Part shown: positions 42,806 to 52,190 of the stretch, piece after piece
How the letters are laid out: the number at the start of each line of letters is the position of its first letter
Numbering within the stretch: position 1 is the stretch's first letter
Origin: Bog-366 sp964501985
Lineage (GTDB): Bacteria; Acidobacteriota; Terriglobia; UBA7540
Assembly: GCA_964501985.1 (NCBI GenBank)
Contig: CAZCVY010000002.1
Location: forward strand, 1 to 64,000
DNA length: 64,000 nt
Reading direction: 5' to 3'
Notes under the pieces: model-generated
Told to the model about the DNA's origin: nothing
What the model saw: only the letters and a program-made list of their open reading frames with translations
Database searches by the model: none
Made by a program: the position numbers and the translations under genes

Positions 42806-43873
42806 ATGAGATTGGGTTTGGGGCTGTACAGTCACATGCTCACGCCGGAGAACTTCCGATTTGCGCGGCAGTGTGCTTGCACACACATCGTCGTCCATCT
42901 GGTGGATTACTTTCATCAGGGAGGCGGCGACCGGCAAAACCAGCCGGTGGGTAGCCGCGGGGGTTGGGGCCGTGCAGGTGACCCCAATAAGCTTTGGAGT
43001 TACGAGGAGTTGGCGGCGCTAAAGGGACAGATCAATAACCAAGGCCTGGAATTGCACGCGATCGAAAACCTCGATCCGGCCCACTGGTACGATGTGCTGT
43101 TGGATGGGCCCAAGAAGGCGCAGCACCTTGAAAACGTCAAAACCATCATTCGCAATATGGGACGCGCGGGCATTCCGGTATTGGGCTATAACTTTTCGCT
43201 ACCGGGCGTAGCAGGGAGAATCGAGGGCCCCTTCGCTCGCGGAGGCGCAATTTCCGTGGGCATGGATGAGGCGGACGAAACGCCAATTCCAAATGGGATG
43301 ATTTGGAACATGGTGTACGAGCCCGATGCGCCACCCGGAACCATTCCCTCGATTACCTCGGAACAATTGTGGCAGCGCCTGGCAGATTTCTTGGAGGCGG
43401 TTATTCCCGTGGCGGAAGAAGCGGGCGTTACCCTTGCCGCGCATCCTGATGACCCTCCGCTGCCTGTGCTGCGCGGGCAGCCGAGACTGGTCTACCAGCC
43501 CCGGCTCTATCAAAAGCTGATCGATTTGAAGCCGAGCACGCGAAACGCGCTTGAATTCTGCGTCGGCACGCTTGCGGAAATGACCGAAGGCGATATCTAC
43601 GAGGTAGTGGACCATTACAGCCGCCAGGGTAAACTGGCTTATGTTCACCTGCGCAACGTCTACGGCAAGGCGCCGCGCTATCGCGAGACGTTCATCGACG
43701 CCGGCGACGTGGATGCGTTGCGGGTGCTCGAAATCCTCCATCGCAACGGCTATGACGGCGTCATTATCCCTGACCACACGCCGCAGGTGGAGTGCGGAGC
43801 GCCGTGGCACGCGGGGATGGCGTTTGCACTCGGCTATTTTCGCTCCGCGCTGCAAAAACTTCAGGCCGCGTAA
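42806..43873 (+). CDS. uxuA: Mannonate dehydratase family protein
   Basis: 355 aa; AGGAG lies 8 nt before ATG 42806. Xylose-isomerase-like TIM barrel of the UxuA family: VLGYNFSLPG, PVAEEAGVTLAAHPDDPP, FCVGTLAEMTEGD, KLAYVHLRNVYGKAPRYRETFIDAGDVD and DGVIIPDHTPQ. UxuA dehydrates D-mannonate to 2-keto-3-deoxygluconate in hexuronate breakdown. The SDR at 59149-59982 could supply mannonate (inference). Some residues differ from E. coli UxuA, so a related sugar acid is possible. Confidence 0.85.
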   Translation: MRLGLGLYSHMLTPENFRFARQCACTHIVVHLVDYFHQGGGDRQNQPVGSRGGWGRAGDPNKLWSYEELAALKGQINNQGLELHAIENLDPAHWYDVLLDGPKKAQHLENVKTIIRNMGRAGIPVLGYNFSLPGVAGRIEGPFARGGAISVGMDEADETPIPNGMIWNMVYEPDAPPGTIPSITSEQLWQRLADFLEAVIPVAEEAGVTLAAHPDDPPLPVLRGQPRLVYQPRLYQKLIDLKPSTRNALEFCVGTLAEMTEGDIYEVVDHYSRQGKLAYVHLRNVYGKAPRYRETFIDAGDVDALRVLEILHRNGYDGVIIPDHTPQVECGAPWHAGMAFALGYFRSALQKLQAA

Positions 43874-43893
43874 TCGTGCTGCCATGCGCTGCC

Positions 43894-44907
43894 CTAATTC
43901 TTGTCACCCAAGCCGTGCTGGCCTCCGCAGATTTTGCACAAGGTCGCGGACTCAGTGTTGTCTACGCGGTGTTTGACGGGCTTGAGGGTGCGCAGGTAGG
44001 CGAAAATCGCTTTCAAATCATCATCCGTAAGGTTGCGATAATGCCACCAGCCCATGATCGAGCTGAGTTTCCGGGCCTTGACGTAACCCGTGCGGAAAGT
44101 CTGAATAAAAAGAGCCTCATCGTAGTAGGGTATTCCCGTCGGGTCCGGAGTAATATTGGAACTGGCGACCTTGCCCCAGGGCCCTTCCAACACAAATCCT
44201 CCCGCGAAGTCCAACCCCGGAATGTTCTGCCCTTTGGCCTGCGGGGTATGGCAATCGCTGCAAGCGGCAAGGGTGACCAGGTACTTACCGCGAGCCACGG
44301 GAGTGGAAAGGTCCGGCGATGGCACGGGTTCAGTTACGGGTTCCGGCACGCTGCGAATCAAATACTTCACTGGAAAGATGATTTCGGTTTCGGGAAGCGC
44401 CTTATGGATGGGCGGGATCGATCGGATATAGACGATGACGGAAGCCAGGTCCTCGTCCGACATCGAGCGAAGATGCTCGTAGGGCATCAAGGGAAATAGC
44501 GCCCGCCCGTCGTGTCCAATGCCCTCGCGGATGGCGCGCGCCAGTTGGTCGTCGGTCCAATTGCCCGCGCCGGTTTCTGGGTCAGGAGTGATGTTGGGGG
44601 GAACGATCCGGCCTGGAAGTCCTGCCAGCGGAAATGTGGCATAGCCGGCGCCCCGCGTGCCCTCTACCATTGGCGCATCATGCTTTGTCCAGTCATGCTC
44701 ACCGTGGCAATCGAAGCAGCCGAGGTTTTCCACGAGGTATTGGCCACGCTCCATCCGCGCGGGGGTCGATTCAAACTTGCGGCTCGTGAGGGGACGCACT
44801 TTGGGCCCGAGAAATGGCCTCCAGCCGATCGTCACGGAGATGGCTGTCACGAGGAGAAGGGCGATGACCACCACCGTTATTCCCAGAATCTTTGTGATCC
44901 GCTTCAT
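43894..44907 (-). CDS. Membrane-anchored dihaem cytochrome c
   Basis: 337 aa; ATG 44907 with GGAGG upstream. N-terminal TM anchor (ITVVVIALLLVTAISVTIGW). Two c-type haem sites: GCFDCHGEHDW (about residue 64) and ACSDCHTPQAKG (about residue 218), each in a class-I-like domain with a distal Met-containing ALFPLMPYEHLRSMSD / KLSSIMGWWHYRNLTDDDL. This layout matches small electron-transfer cytochromes accompanying periplasmic dehydrogenases. A C-terminal CKICGGQHG has CxxC without the His, so it is not a haem site. It probably passes electrons from a periplasmic dehydrogenase to the respiratory chain. Converges with uxuA. Confidence 0.9.
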   Translation of the reverse strand: MKRITKILGITVVVIALLLVTAISVTIGWRPFLGPKVRPLTSRKFESTPARMERGQYLVENLGCFDCHGEHDWTKHDAPMVEGTRGAGYATFPLAGLPGRIVPPNITPDPETGAGNWTDDQLARAIREGIGHDGRALFPLMPYEHLRSMSDEDLASVIVYIRSIPPIHKALPETEIIFPVKYLIRSVPEPVTEPVPSPDLSTPVARGKYLVTLAACSDCHTPQAKGQNIPGLDFAGGFVLEGPWGKVASSNITPDPTGIPYYDEALFIQTFRTGYVKARKLSSIMGWWHYRNLTDDDLKAIFAYLRTLKPVKHRVDNTESATLCKICGGQHGLGDKN

Positions 44908-45337
44908 CTGTCGTCCTCCAATCCAGACTTTATGCTTTCGGGACTATCATTCTGGCTGGGGTAGTGTTGTCGCAGGTCGGACAGGTGCCCCACGAGAAAC
45001 GAACTCAACCGGCAAGATCCTGCCCGTTCATCGGCCCCGATGCTCTCCAATGAAAACATCGCCATCTTCCGCCTCGGCAACTCAATCGGTGTTCCGCAGA
45101 AAAAGAGTATTTGTTTTGTGCCCTTGAGCGGCCCTATGATAGCACTATCGAGAGATTGCGAATCAAAACAAAAATACCGTCGCCCGGTGGGGGTTGGAGC
45201 GCATATAGCCTGCGGGGGATGAGCTTTGGGCGTGGATGACTGCAACCCACGAAGCCCGCGAAGGGCTTGTTTTTGAATGTTCTTCCAGCGTATGCTCGGA
45301 GCAATGACAGCGCATCCGGACGAATAGGGAGGCACAA
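44908..45337. other. Gene-free interval with a short hairpin
   Basis: No supported gene in 430 bp. A stem AAGCCC/GGGCTT with 5-nt loop followed by GTTTTT at 45252-45274 resembles a weak terminator, but it lies in the leader of the downstream TPR gene and no plus-strand gene ends before it; it could be an attenuator. Confidence 0.35.
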
Positions 45338-46822
45338 ATGCTGAGGGCTTGGTGGGCGATCATCATTTTGATGGGGACCAGCTTGGGCGCTGCTGCACTC
45401 CCGAGCCCTGCCAATAAGCCGGTGACACGTGACGATATCCTCTATTTGCTGAACAACTATGTTTCCAGCCAAAGTGTGACGAATCTGGTTAAGGAGAATG
45501 GAATTGATTTTGACCCGCAAGAAGATTACCTGAAAAAGGTCCGGGCCGCCGGCGGGAAAGAGGATCTCATCGAGGCTCTGCGCAACGCTCACGGATCAGG
45601 GACGCACGCCGCACCAGTAACGCGGTCGGATGAGGAATTGCAGGTCGAGCAGCACTTGGCCCGAGCCTTGGAACTGGAGAAACTGGAATCCTACCCCCAA
45701 GCAGAACAGGAATATCGCGCCGCCCTCGCCATTCAACCCCAGAGCAGCACTCTGCACGTGGGCTTGGCGCGAGCTCTCAGCAAGCAAGAGAAGTGGGATG
45801 AAGCCCTGCCGGAATATCACGAAGCGATCCGTTTGAATCCGCAATCTGCGGAGGCCCACGGCGCCTTGGGTCTTGCCATCAGCACGCGAGGTGATCCCGC
45901 CACGGCCATCCCTGAGCTGCGCAAGGCCTTGGCGTTAAATCCTCAGGACCTGCAAGCTCGGAACATACTCTCATTTTCGCTATACAATTTGCACGACGTT
46001 GCCGGTGCGCTAAAGGAATTGCACCAAACGGCGGAAATGGCCCCCGACACGGCGGCGGGCCACTACGCGAGCGCTGAGATCCTTCTCCAAGAAAAAGATG
46101 ATGCGGACGGCGCAATCGCCGAATTTCGCGAAGCCATTAGTTTGGACCCCTACACCGCATTTCCGCACAATGATTATGCCAACGCCATCTCCGCAAAGGG
46201 CGATTGGGACGGCGCGATCTATGAGTATCGCCAGGCCTTGCGTTTGCAGCCTGATGACGTGTCGACGCACTCCAATTTGGGCTACGCTCTGGGCAAGAAG
46301 GGCGATTTGGCGGGCGGGACGGCGGAAATCCAACACGCGCTACGGATTAATTCCCATACCCCTTGGCCGCATTTGGTGAACGGATGGATATTGGAGGCCC
46401 AGAAAAAGATGCCGGCGGCCATGGACGAATACCGTGAAGTCATCCGGCTGGATCCCGACAATACCGCCGCCCACTACTCTCTGGCCGAAGCATTGGATGC
46501 GAGTGGAGATCTCGACGGCGCGGTGAGCGAAATGCACCAGGCCCTCCGCGTCGCACCTCGGGATCCCTACTACCACAATTATCTTGGCGTTCTGCTAAGC
46601 CATAAGGGAGACCCCTCGGGAGCGGAGGCGGAGTATCGGGAAGCGATTCGCCTGGAGCCGAAGTACGCCATGGCCCACGCGAATCTGGGCTCGACGCTTC
46701 TCGATGAGAAAAATCTGACCGAGGCAGTGAAGGAAATTTACACGGCTTATCAACTCGACCCCAAGAACCCTGAAATCATCGCCCTCTATAAGAAGTACAC
46801 CGGGGGCCTTTTCTCGCCCTAA
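45338..46822 (+). CDS. Exported TPR-repeat protein
   Basis: 494 aa; GGGAGG 8 nt before ATG 45338. Signal peptide MLRAWWAIIILMGTSLGAAA. Residues ~28-85 form a helical N-terminal domain (VTRDDILYLLNNYVSSQSVTN), similar to that preceding TPRs in other Acidobacterial proteins. From about residue 100 to 485 there are eleven or so TPRs (PQSAEAHGALGLAISTRGDP, PDDVSTHSNLGYALGKKGDL, PDNTAAHYSLAEALDASGDL, PKYAMAHANLGSTLLDEKNL). A periplasmic scaffold; partners unknown. Its stop codon overlaps that of the convergent rsmA. Confidence 0.87.
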   Translation: MLRAWWAIIILMGTSLGAAALPSPANKPVTRDDILYLLNNYVSSQSVTNLVKENGIDFDPQEDYLKKVRAAGGKEDLIEALRNAHGSGTHAAPVTRSDEELQVEQHLARALELEKLESYPQAEQEYRAALAIQPQSSTLHVGLARALSKQEKWDEALPEYHEAIRLNPQSAEAHGALGLAISTRGDPATAIPELRKALALNPQDLQARNILSFSLYNLHDVAGALKELHQTAEMAPDTAAGHYASAEILLQEKDDADGAIAEFREAISLDPYTAFPHNDYANAISAKGDWDGAIYEYRQALRLQPDDVSTHSNLGYALGKKGDLAGGTAEIQHALRINSHTPWPHLVNGWILEAQKKMPAAMDEYREVIRLDPDNTAAHYSLAEALDASGDLDGAVSEMHQALRVAPRDPYYHNYLGVLLSHKGDPSGAEAEYREAIRLEPKYAMAHANLGSTLLDEKNLTEAVKEIYTAYQLDPKNPEIIALYKKYTGGLFSP

Positions 46823-47565
46823 TCGTGGGCAGGTCCGGCGACGCGAGCCAGGAAGCCGAATACAAGTGCGAGGTCTTCCGGAGAGAGCTGTTCGGCGCGC
46901 AGATTGGCGGGTTTGCCTGCTTGTTCAAGCGCCTCGACGATACGGCTCCGTGAGAAGATGCCTGCGAGATTGTTAAGCAGATTTTTCCGCTTCTGGGCAA
47001 AGCAGCGCCTCACGAATTCCAGAAACTCATCGTAGGTTTCTTGCGGCCATCGGCCGAACCTTGCCTTCATGTGAAACGTCACCAGCGCTGACTGCACTTT
47101 CGGCGCAGGGGAAAAAGCCCCCGGCGGTACGTCCAAGGCGATGTGAGGTTGTGAATAGCTCTGTGTGGCGATGGTCAGATATCCATAATCACGAGTTCCC
47201 GGTGTTGCGGTTAGTCTCTCCGCCACCTCACGCTGCATCAGTAAACCCATGGCGCGGATCGATTCCCTTTGACCAAAGAGATGATGGAGAATGGGTGAAG
47301 TGATGTAATACGGGAGGTTGCCGAAAACGAATCCCTGCGAGATCCCCTCCCGTTGGCACAGGGCGGCAAGATCGGTGCGCAGCACATCCGCCAGGATGAT
47401 CTCGACGCGCGAGTCATCCTTGAAATCCTCTTGGAGGCCTTGCGCGAGCAGGTTGTCAAGTTCGATGGCGACCACTTTGCGCGCGCGCCCGGCCAGAAGC
47501 GCGGTCATGGCGCCGCGCCCTGGGCCAATCTCAAACACCAAGTCGTCTGCGGTAACTGGGAGCAT
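46819..47565 (-). CDS. rsmA: 16S rRNA dimethyladenosine transferase (RsmA/KsgA)
   Basis: 248 aa from the first canonical start, ATG 47565. SAM motif FEIGPGRGAMTALLA, acidic VVAIELDNLL, and catalytic NLPYYITSPI with downstream GLLMQREVAERL; C-terminal helical domain with KRKNLLNNLAG. However, the conserved family N-terminus (KLGQHFLHDQRYRSRILD) is encoded in the same frame just upstream, between 47652 and 47566, where there is no ATG, GTG or TTG after an in-frame TAA. An AGGGGG precedes ATC 47652 by about 9 nt. Either translation begins at a rare codon, or the sequence has an error, or the enzyme is truncated. It dimethylates two adjacent adenines near the 3' end of 16S rRNA. Confidence 0.9.
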   Translation of the reverse strand: MLPVTADDLVFEIGPGRGAMTALLAGRARKVVAIELDNLLAQGLQEDFKDDSRVEIILADVLRTDLAALCQREGISQGFVFGNLPYYITSPILHHLFGQRESIRAMGLLMQREVAERLTATPGTRDYGYLTIATQSYSQPHIALDVPPGAFSPAPKVQSALVTFHMKARFGRWPQETYDEFLEFVRRCFAQKRKNLLNNLAGIFSRSRIVEALEQAGKPANLRAEQLSPEDLALVFGFLARVAGPAHD

Positions 47566-47786
47566 GTCCAGAATCCTGCTCCGATACCGCTGGTCGTGGA
47601 GAAAATGCTGGCCGAGTTTGGGACGACGGCGATGGATTTTGGGCCTTTGGATTTAGAATTTACCCCCTAATCTGCGTTGCATCATAACATGGGCTGGGAG
47701 CACGTGCGCCGGACCTTGACTTTGCCGAGGGCATCTTCTAACTTAGCGAAGCTTGGAACCTGCGTTTGCGCGAAAGGAGAGGCGGA

Positions 47787-49232
47787 GTGAAAGTTGCATT
47801 TGTCGCATCTGAAGGCGTCCCTTTTTCCAAGACCGGCGGGTTGGCGGACGTGGTGGGAGCGCTGCCCAAGGCGCTCGCAGCACTGGGCCATGACGTGCAG
47901 GTGATCCTGCCTCGTTATCGACTTACCCCCCAAGGGCCCAGCGTGCCCTACGCACGGAGTTTGACCTTGGCGCTCGGTTCCGGCTATAAGTTCGCAGCCG
48001 TGCAGGATGGCGGAAGCGCCCATGGCGTGCAAACCTATCTTGTCGATTGCCCGGAGTATTTTGATCGTGAGGGCCTCTACCAGTTGAAGGGCGTAGATTA
48101 CGCTGACAACGCCCAGCGTTTCGCGGGTTTCTCGATGGCGGCGCTGGAGTTTTTGAAGCACGGGCCGGCTTCACCTGACATCATTCATTGTCATGACTGG
48201 CAGACGGCGCTGGTGCCCATTTATCTCCGAAATCTCTATCAGGACGATCCGTACTTTCGCCGGACCTCGGTGGTATTTACCCTTCACAATCTCGGTTATC
48301 AGGGACTTTTCCCCCCTCACTTGCTGCCACAGATTTCCCTTCACGCCGGCCTCTTCACCATCGACGGGTTGGAATACTACGGAAAGGTGAACCTTCTCAA
48401 AGGGGGTATTATCTTTTCGGACTTCATCACCACGGTCAGTAGCAAGTACGCTGAGGAAATCCAGACCGCGGAGTTTGGTTACGGGTTGGAGGGTGTCCTG
48501 CACTCGCGGGCGGCTCATCTTCAGGGCATCCTGAATGGTGTGGACTATGAGGAGTGGGACCCCGCGACCGACAAGCTCCTGGCGGCGAACTACACCCCTT
48601 CCGACTTGGAGGGCAAGAATGCCTGCAAGAAGGCTCTGCTGGAAGCAACGGGCGTACAGGCGCCGGTGCTCCACCGGCCGGTGATCGGCATTGTTTCCAG
48701 GTTCGCCTCGCAAAAGGGGTTTGATTTGATTGCGAGCATCGCCGAACAATTGGCGTCGCTCGATCTCTACGTCGTTGCTCTCGGGACAGGCGACTCCGTT
48801 TACGAGGAGATGTTCCGCACTATGGCCGTGAAATATCCGGACAAGTTCCTGGTCAAAATCGCGTACGACAATACCTTGGCCCATCAGATCGAAGCCGGGT
48901 CCGACATGTTCCTAATGCCCTCGCGTTACGAACCCTGCGGGCTCAATCAAATTTACAGCCTGAAGTATGGTGCGGTGCCGATCGTACGGGCGACCGGCGG
49001 CCTGGACGATACCATCGAGCCGTTCGACGGCAGTTCGGGCACGGGCTTTAAATTTCAGGCGTATTTACCGCAAGCCTTGCTGGCCGCAATTCATGAAGCT
49101 CTGGAGACTTACGGCACGCCCGACACCTGGCATCGCCTCGTCCAAAACGGCATGAAGAAGGATTTTTCGTGGACCACCTCGGCTCGGTCTTACTCGCAAA
49201 TCTATGAAACGTTGCAGAGAGCGAAGGCCTGA
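47787..49232 (+). CDS. glgA: Glycogen synthase (GT5)
   Basis: 481 aa from GTG 47787; GAAAGGAG lies upstream and the longer frame from 47766 runs over it. N-terminal ADP-glucose-binding motif VPFSKTGGLADVVGALPKAL, PDIIHCHDWQTALVP, and the GT-B C-terminal lobe with GIVSRFASQKGFDLI, MPSRYEPCGLNQIYSLKYGAVPIVRATGGLDDTI (E-x7-E region). Transfers glucose from ADP-glucose to alpha-1,4-glucan. Stand-alone here, without glgB/C/P. Confidence 0.96.
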   Translation: MKVAFVASEGVPFSKTGGLADVVGALPKALAALGHDVQVILPRYRLTPQGPSVPYARSLTLALGSGYKFAAVQDGGSAHGVQTYLVDCPEYFDREGLYQLKGVDYADNAQRFAGFSMAALEFLKHGPASPDIIHCHDWQTALVPIYLRNLYQDDPYFRRTSVVFTLHNLGYQGLFPPHLLPQISLHAGLFTIDGLEYYGKVNLLKGGIIFSDFITTVSSKYAEEIQTAEFGYGLEGVLHSRAAHLQGILNGVDYEEWDPATDKLLAANYTPSDLEGKNACKKALLEATGVQAPVLHRPVIGIVSRFASQKGFDLIASIAEQLASLDLYVVALGTGDSVYEEMFRTMAVKYPDKFLVKIAYDNTLAHQIEAGSDMFLMPSRYEPCGLNQIYSLKYGAVPIVRATGGLDDTIEPFDGSSGTGFKFQAYLPQALLAAIHEALETYGTPDTWHRLVQNGMKKDFSWTTSARSYSQIYETLQRAKA

Positions 49233-49360
49233 TTGAAGGCGAACGAATCCCGATCCAGACCATCGCAGGTCGTGGGACAACCTGCTTGGGGAGCGGCTTC
49301 ACAACACCAACGAATTAGAATTGCCAGACGCAGATTCGTCCGAGGGAAGAGCAGGTCAGA

Positions 49361-50659
49361 ATGTCAAACAATGTGGTGGTAGTTGGTGTTCAGTGGGGCG
49401 ACGAGGGCAAGGGGAAAGTAGTGGATGCCCTGGCGGAACACTTTGATATCGTCGCCCGGTACCAGGGCGGCGCCAACGCCGGTCACACGGTGTTGGTGGG
49501 GGCAAAAAAGTATGTTCTCCAGCTTCTCCCCACCGGCATCATTCGCCCAGATAAGACTGCGGCGATCGGCAACGGCGTGGTGGTCGATCCAGAAGCGCTA
49601 CAGCAGGAAATTCACAAGCTTGAAGACGCCGGCGCGAGCGTCGGCCAGCGGCTGAAGGTCAGTGACCGCGCCCACTTAATTCTGCCCTACCATCGCTCGC
49701 ACGAAGTAGCCGCCGAGGCCGCGCGCGGCGTGGGTAAAATCGGGACCACCGCCAAAGGGATTGGGCCCGCGTATGAAGACAAAGCCGGACGGCGCGGCTT
49801 GCGTGCGTGTGATCTGCGTGACCCAGTAAGATTCCGGGAAAAGTGCCACGCCATTGTCGCGGAGAAAAACTGCATCGACGCCGCACTTTTCGGCGCGCCT
49901 CCCTTGAACGCCGAGGACGTCGCGGACCAGTTCTTGCGCGTAGGCGAGGGCATTCTTCCATACCTGACTGATGTTTCTGTATACCTTAATTCTGCAATGG
50001 ATCATGGCAAGCGGGTTCTTTTTGAAGGAGCCCAGGGAACTTTGCTGGATCTCGACCACGGCACTTACCCCTTTGTAACTTCCTCGAGTTCGGCGGCGGG
50101 AGGAGCTTGCACCGGGACGGGTGTGGGACCGACGCGCATTGACGGGGTGATCGGCGTGTCGAAGGCCTACGCCACGCGCGTAGGGAGCGGACCCTTTCCC
50201 ACCGAAGATCCCGGCGTGGAGGGCGAAAAGATTCGCCAGCGCGGGAGCGAGTACGGTGCCGTAACTGGACGCCCGCGGCGTTGCGGATGGTTCGACGTTC
50301 CTGCCGCGCGCTTCAGTGCTCGCATCAATCATCTGGACGCTATCATCATCACCAAGCTGGATATTCTTGATCCCCTCGCGGAGATTCCCGTTGGGGTCGA
50401 ATATGAATACAAGGGCAAGCGGTTCAAGGATTTCCCGCCGGAAATCGAAAGCCTGGAAAAGGTAAAGGTCCACTACCGCACGGTCCCGGGCTGGCAAAAG
50501 CCCACTTACGGCGCCTGCGATCCCGTGCAACTGCCGCCGCGAGCGAAAGATTATCTCAGCTTTCTCGCTGACCAGGTGGGTGTAAAGGTCGCCACGGTTT
50601 CAACGGGACCAGAGCGCTCGCAGTGTGTTTGGATTGATAAGTCAGTGATTTGTCCTTAG
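49361..50659 (+). CDS. purA: Adenylosuccinate synthetase
   Basis: 432 aa. GTP-binding GVQWGDEGKGKVVD with the catalytic Asp, GGANAGHTV, the IMP-binding GTTAKGIGPAYEDK, FEGAQGTLLDLDHGTYPFVTSS and the GRPRRCGWFD / Arg loops are all present and full length. Joins IMP with aspartate using GTP in AMP synthesis. A heptamer inverted repeat follows immediately after its stop. Confidence 0.98.
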   Translation: MSNNVVVVGVQWGDEGKGKVVDALAEHFDIVARYQGGANAGHTVLVGAKKYVLQLLPTGIIRPDKTAAIGNGVVVDPEALQQEIHKLEDAGASVGQRLKVSDRAHLILPYHRSHEVAAEAARGVGKIGTTAKGIGPAYEDKAGRRGLRACDLRDPVRFREKCHAIVAEKNCIDAALFGAPPLNAEDVADQFLRVGEGILPYLTDVSVYLNSAMDHGKRVLFEGAQGTLLDLDHGTYPFVTSSSSAAGGACTGTGVGPTRIDGVIGVSKAYATRVGSGPFPTEDPGVEGEKIRQRGSEYGAVTGRPRRCGWFDVPAARFSARINHLDAIIITKLDILDPLAEIPVGVEYEYKGKRFKDFPPEIESLEKVKVHYRTVPGWQKPTYGACDPVQLPPRAKDYLSFLADQVGVKVATVSTGPERSQCVWIDKSVICP

Positions 50660-50806
50660 TCCCTGGTCCTTTGTCCGTGGTCACTTGTGAGTGAACATGG
50701 CAGTCGAAGGTGGTCGATTTACAAAAAGTCCCGAGTTTCGGCCATGACTCAGTCGTGAACGTTGATGACAGATCACGGGCCAAGGACAAGGGACCAATGA
50801 CAACAG
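50651..50806. repeat. Heptamer inverted-repeat element between purA and moeA
   Basis: Left arm 50651-50692: six 7-nt words (TGTCCTT AGTCCCT, GGTCCTT TGTCCGT, GGTCACT TGTGAGT). Right arm 50772-50806: five words whose complement reads the same text (GGTCCCT, TGTCCTT, GGCCCGT). A central ~79 bp is non-repetitive. The left arm overlaps the last codons of purA (stop at 50657-50659) and the right arm ends 9 nt before the moeA start. Confidence 0.75.
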
Positions 50807-50815
50807 ACCGCATTT

Positions 50816-52024
50816 ATGCTTTCCTTCGAGCAGGCGCTTGACATCGTCAAACAGAAGCTGGCAGCGGCTGACCCAAGGCCGGGAAGGGAAGTTGTGCCTT
50901 TGGGCGAGGCTCGCGGCCGAGTGGTTGCGGAGGACGTGCTCGCCGACCGCGATTATCCGCCATTTCATCGTTCCGTTCGCGACGGCTATGCCGTTCGCGC
51001 CGAGGACGTGGCTGCACCGCCGGTGGAACTAAAAGTGTGCGGAGAAGTTCGCGCGGGAGGGAATTTTGCGGGCACCCTTGGCGCAGGTGAGTGTGTTTCC
51101 ATCATGACTGGCGCGCCGTTGCCTGACGGCGCGGACTCGGTGGTGATGGTCGAGTATACGGAGGCCACGGGCGACGCAGTAACGATTCAAAGAAGTGTTC
51201 AATCCGGAGAAAACTTTGTCCGGCAGGGAAGCGAGGCCCAGACGAGTTCCCGTGTGCTACCGCGCGGGCGGCGGCTGGGTGCGGGCGAATTGGGGTTGCT
51301 CGCCACGGTGGGAAAAGCGCACGTGCCGGTGTTCGTTCGCCCCGTGGTGGCTATTCTCCCCACCGGTGATGAGGTTGTGCCCATCGAACACGAGCCGGAA
51401 AAATTCCAAATTCGCAACAGCAACTCCGCCTCCCTGGCTGCCCAGGTCGCAGCGGCGGGCGGGATCCCTCGCCAATTGGGGATTGCGCCAGACCGCCCGG
51501 AAGCTTTGCGCACCTTGATTCAGGATGGGCTGCGCTGTGATCTGCTGGTGTTGAGCGGCGGAGTATCCGCTGGGAAATACGATTTCGTGGAGCAAGTCCT
51601 TGCCGATCTGGGCGCGGAATTCTACTTTCAAAGCGTGGCCCTGCGGCCGGGAAAACCGGTGGTTTTCGGAAGTGTTGCCGAGAAGTTTTTCTTCGGCTTG
51701 CCGGGGAATCCCGTATCGACCTATGTAACGTTCACGGTGTTTGTCCGACCCGCGCTCGCGGCCATGGCTGGCGCTGACTTTGAGGCGCCGCTATTTCTCC
51801 GGGCCCGCCTGGCCAAGCCCGTTCGGAGAAGTTCCGGCTTGACCGCATTTCTGCCCGCGAGAATCGATCGCTCCGGCGGCGATCCTGCGGCGAGCTTGGT
51901 GGTCTGGCAGGGCTCAGGGGATTTGGTGGGAGTCGCGGCCGCGAATTGCTTCGTCGTTCTGCATCCAGACCAGACCACGCTGGCCGCGGGGGACTGGGTG
52001 GATGTGATGGTGAAACAAGACTAA
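50816..52024 (+). CDS. moeA: Molybdopterin molybdotransferase
   Basis: 402 aa from ATG 50816; no Shine-Dalgarno, the leader being the heptamer arm. Motifs: PPFHRSVRDGYAVRAED, SIMTGAPLPDGADSVVMVE, VAILPTGDE, VLSGGVSAGKYDFVEQVL and FGLPGNPVSTYVTF; C-terminal domain IV present. Inserts molybdate into adenylylated molybdopterin, the product of MogA. moaC and mogA follow within 2 kb. Confidence 0.96.
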   Translation: MLSFEQALDIVKQKLAAADPRPGREVVPLGEARGRVVAEDVLADRDYPPFHRSVRDGYAVRAEDVAAPPVELKVCGEVRAGGNFAGTLGAGECVSIMTGAPLPDGADSVVMVEYTEATGDAVTIQRSVQSGENFVRQGSEAQTSSRVLPRGRRLGAGELGLLATVGKAHVPVFVRPVVAILPTGDEVVPIEHEPEKFQIRNSNSASLAAQVAAAGGIPRQLGIAPDRPEALRTLIQDGLRCDLLVLSGGVSAGKYDFVEQVLADLGAEFYFQSVALRPGKPVVFGSVAEKFFFGLPGNPVSTYVTFTVFVRPALAAMAGADFEAPLFLRARLAKPVRRSSGLTAFLPARIDRSGGDPAASLVVWQGSGDLVGVAAANCFVVLHPDQTTLAAGDWVDVMVKQD

Positions 52025-52031
52025 GAAAGAG

Positions 52032-52188
52032 GATTGTCAATTGCTGATTGACGATTGCCGATTGGAATCCCTATGGTGCATGCGGTCACCATGAAGGTCT
52101 TCTGAATACTTTGAACATGGGCGGGGGAGACTGAGTTTGTGGGTTTCAATCGGCAATCGAAAATCGGCAATCAAACATCCGCAATTAC
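52032..52188. repeat. Heptamer inverted-repeat element between moeA and moaC
   Basis: Left arm 52032-52066 (GATTGTC AATTGCT, GATTGAC GATTGCC, GATTGGA) and right arm 52147-52188, six words (CAATCGG CAATCGA, AAATCGG CAATCAA, ACATCCG CAATTAC). The right arm ends 2 nt before ATG 52191. Confidence 0.8.
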
Positions 52189-52190
52189 TC

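Noticed and set aside
45252..45274. Rho-independent terminator
   Set aside because: Stem of only 6 bp, and no plus-strand gene ends upstream; noted only as a possible leader hairpin.
52137..52190. Upstream GTG start for moaC
   Set aside because: The extra 18 codons are heptamer repeat arm, absent from the family, so ATG 52191 was chosen.
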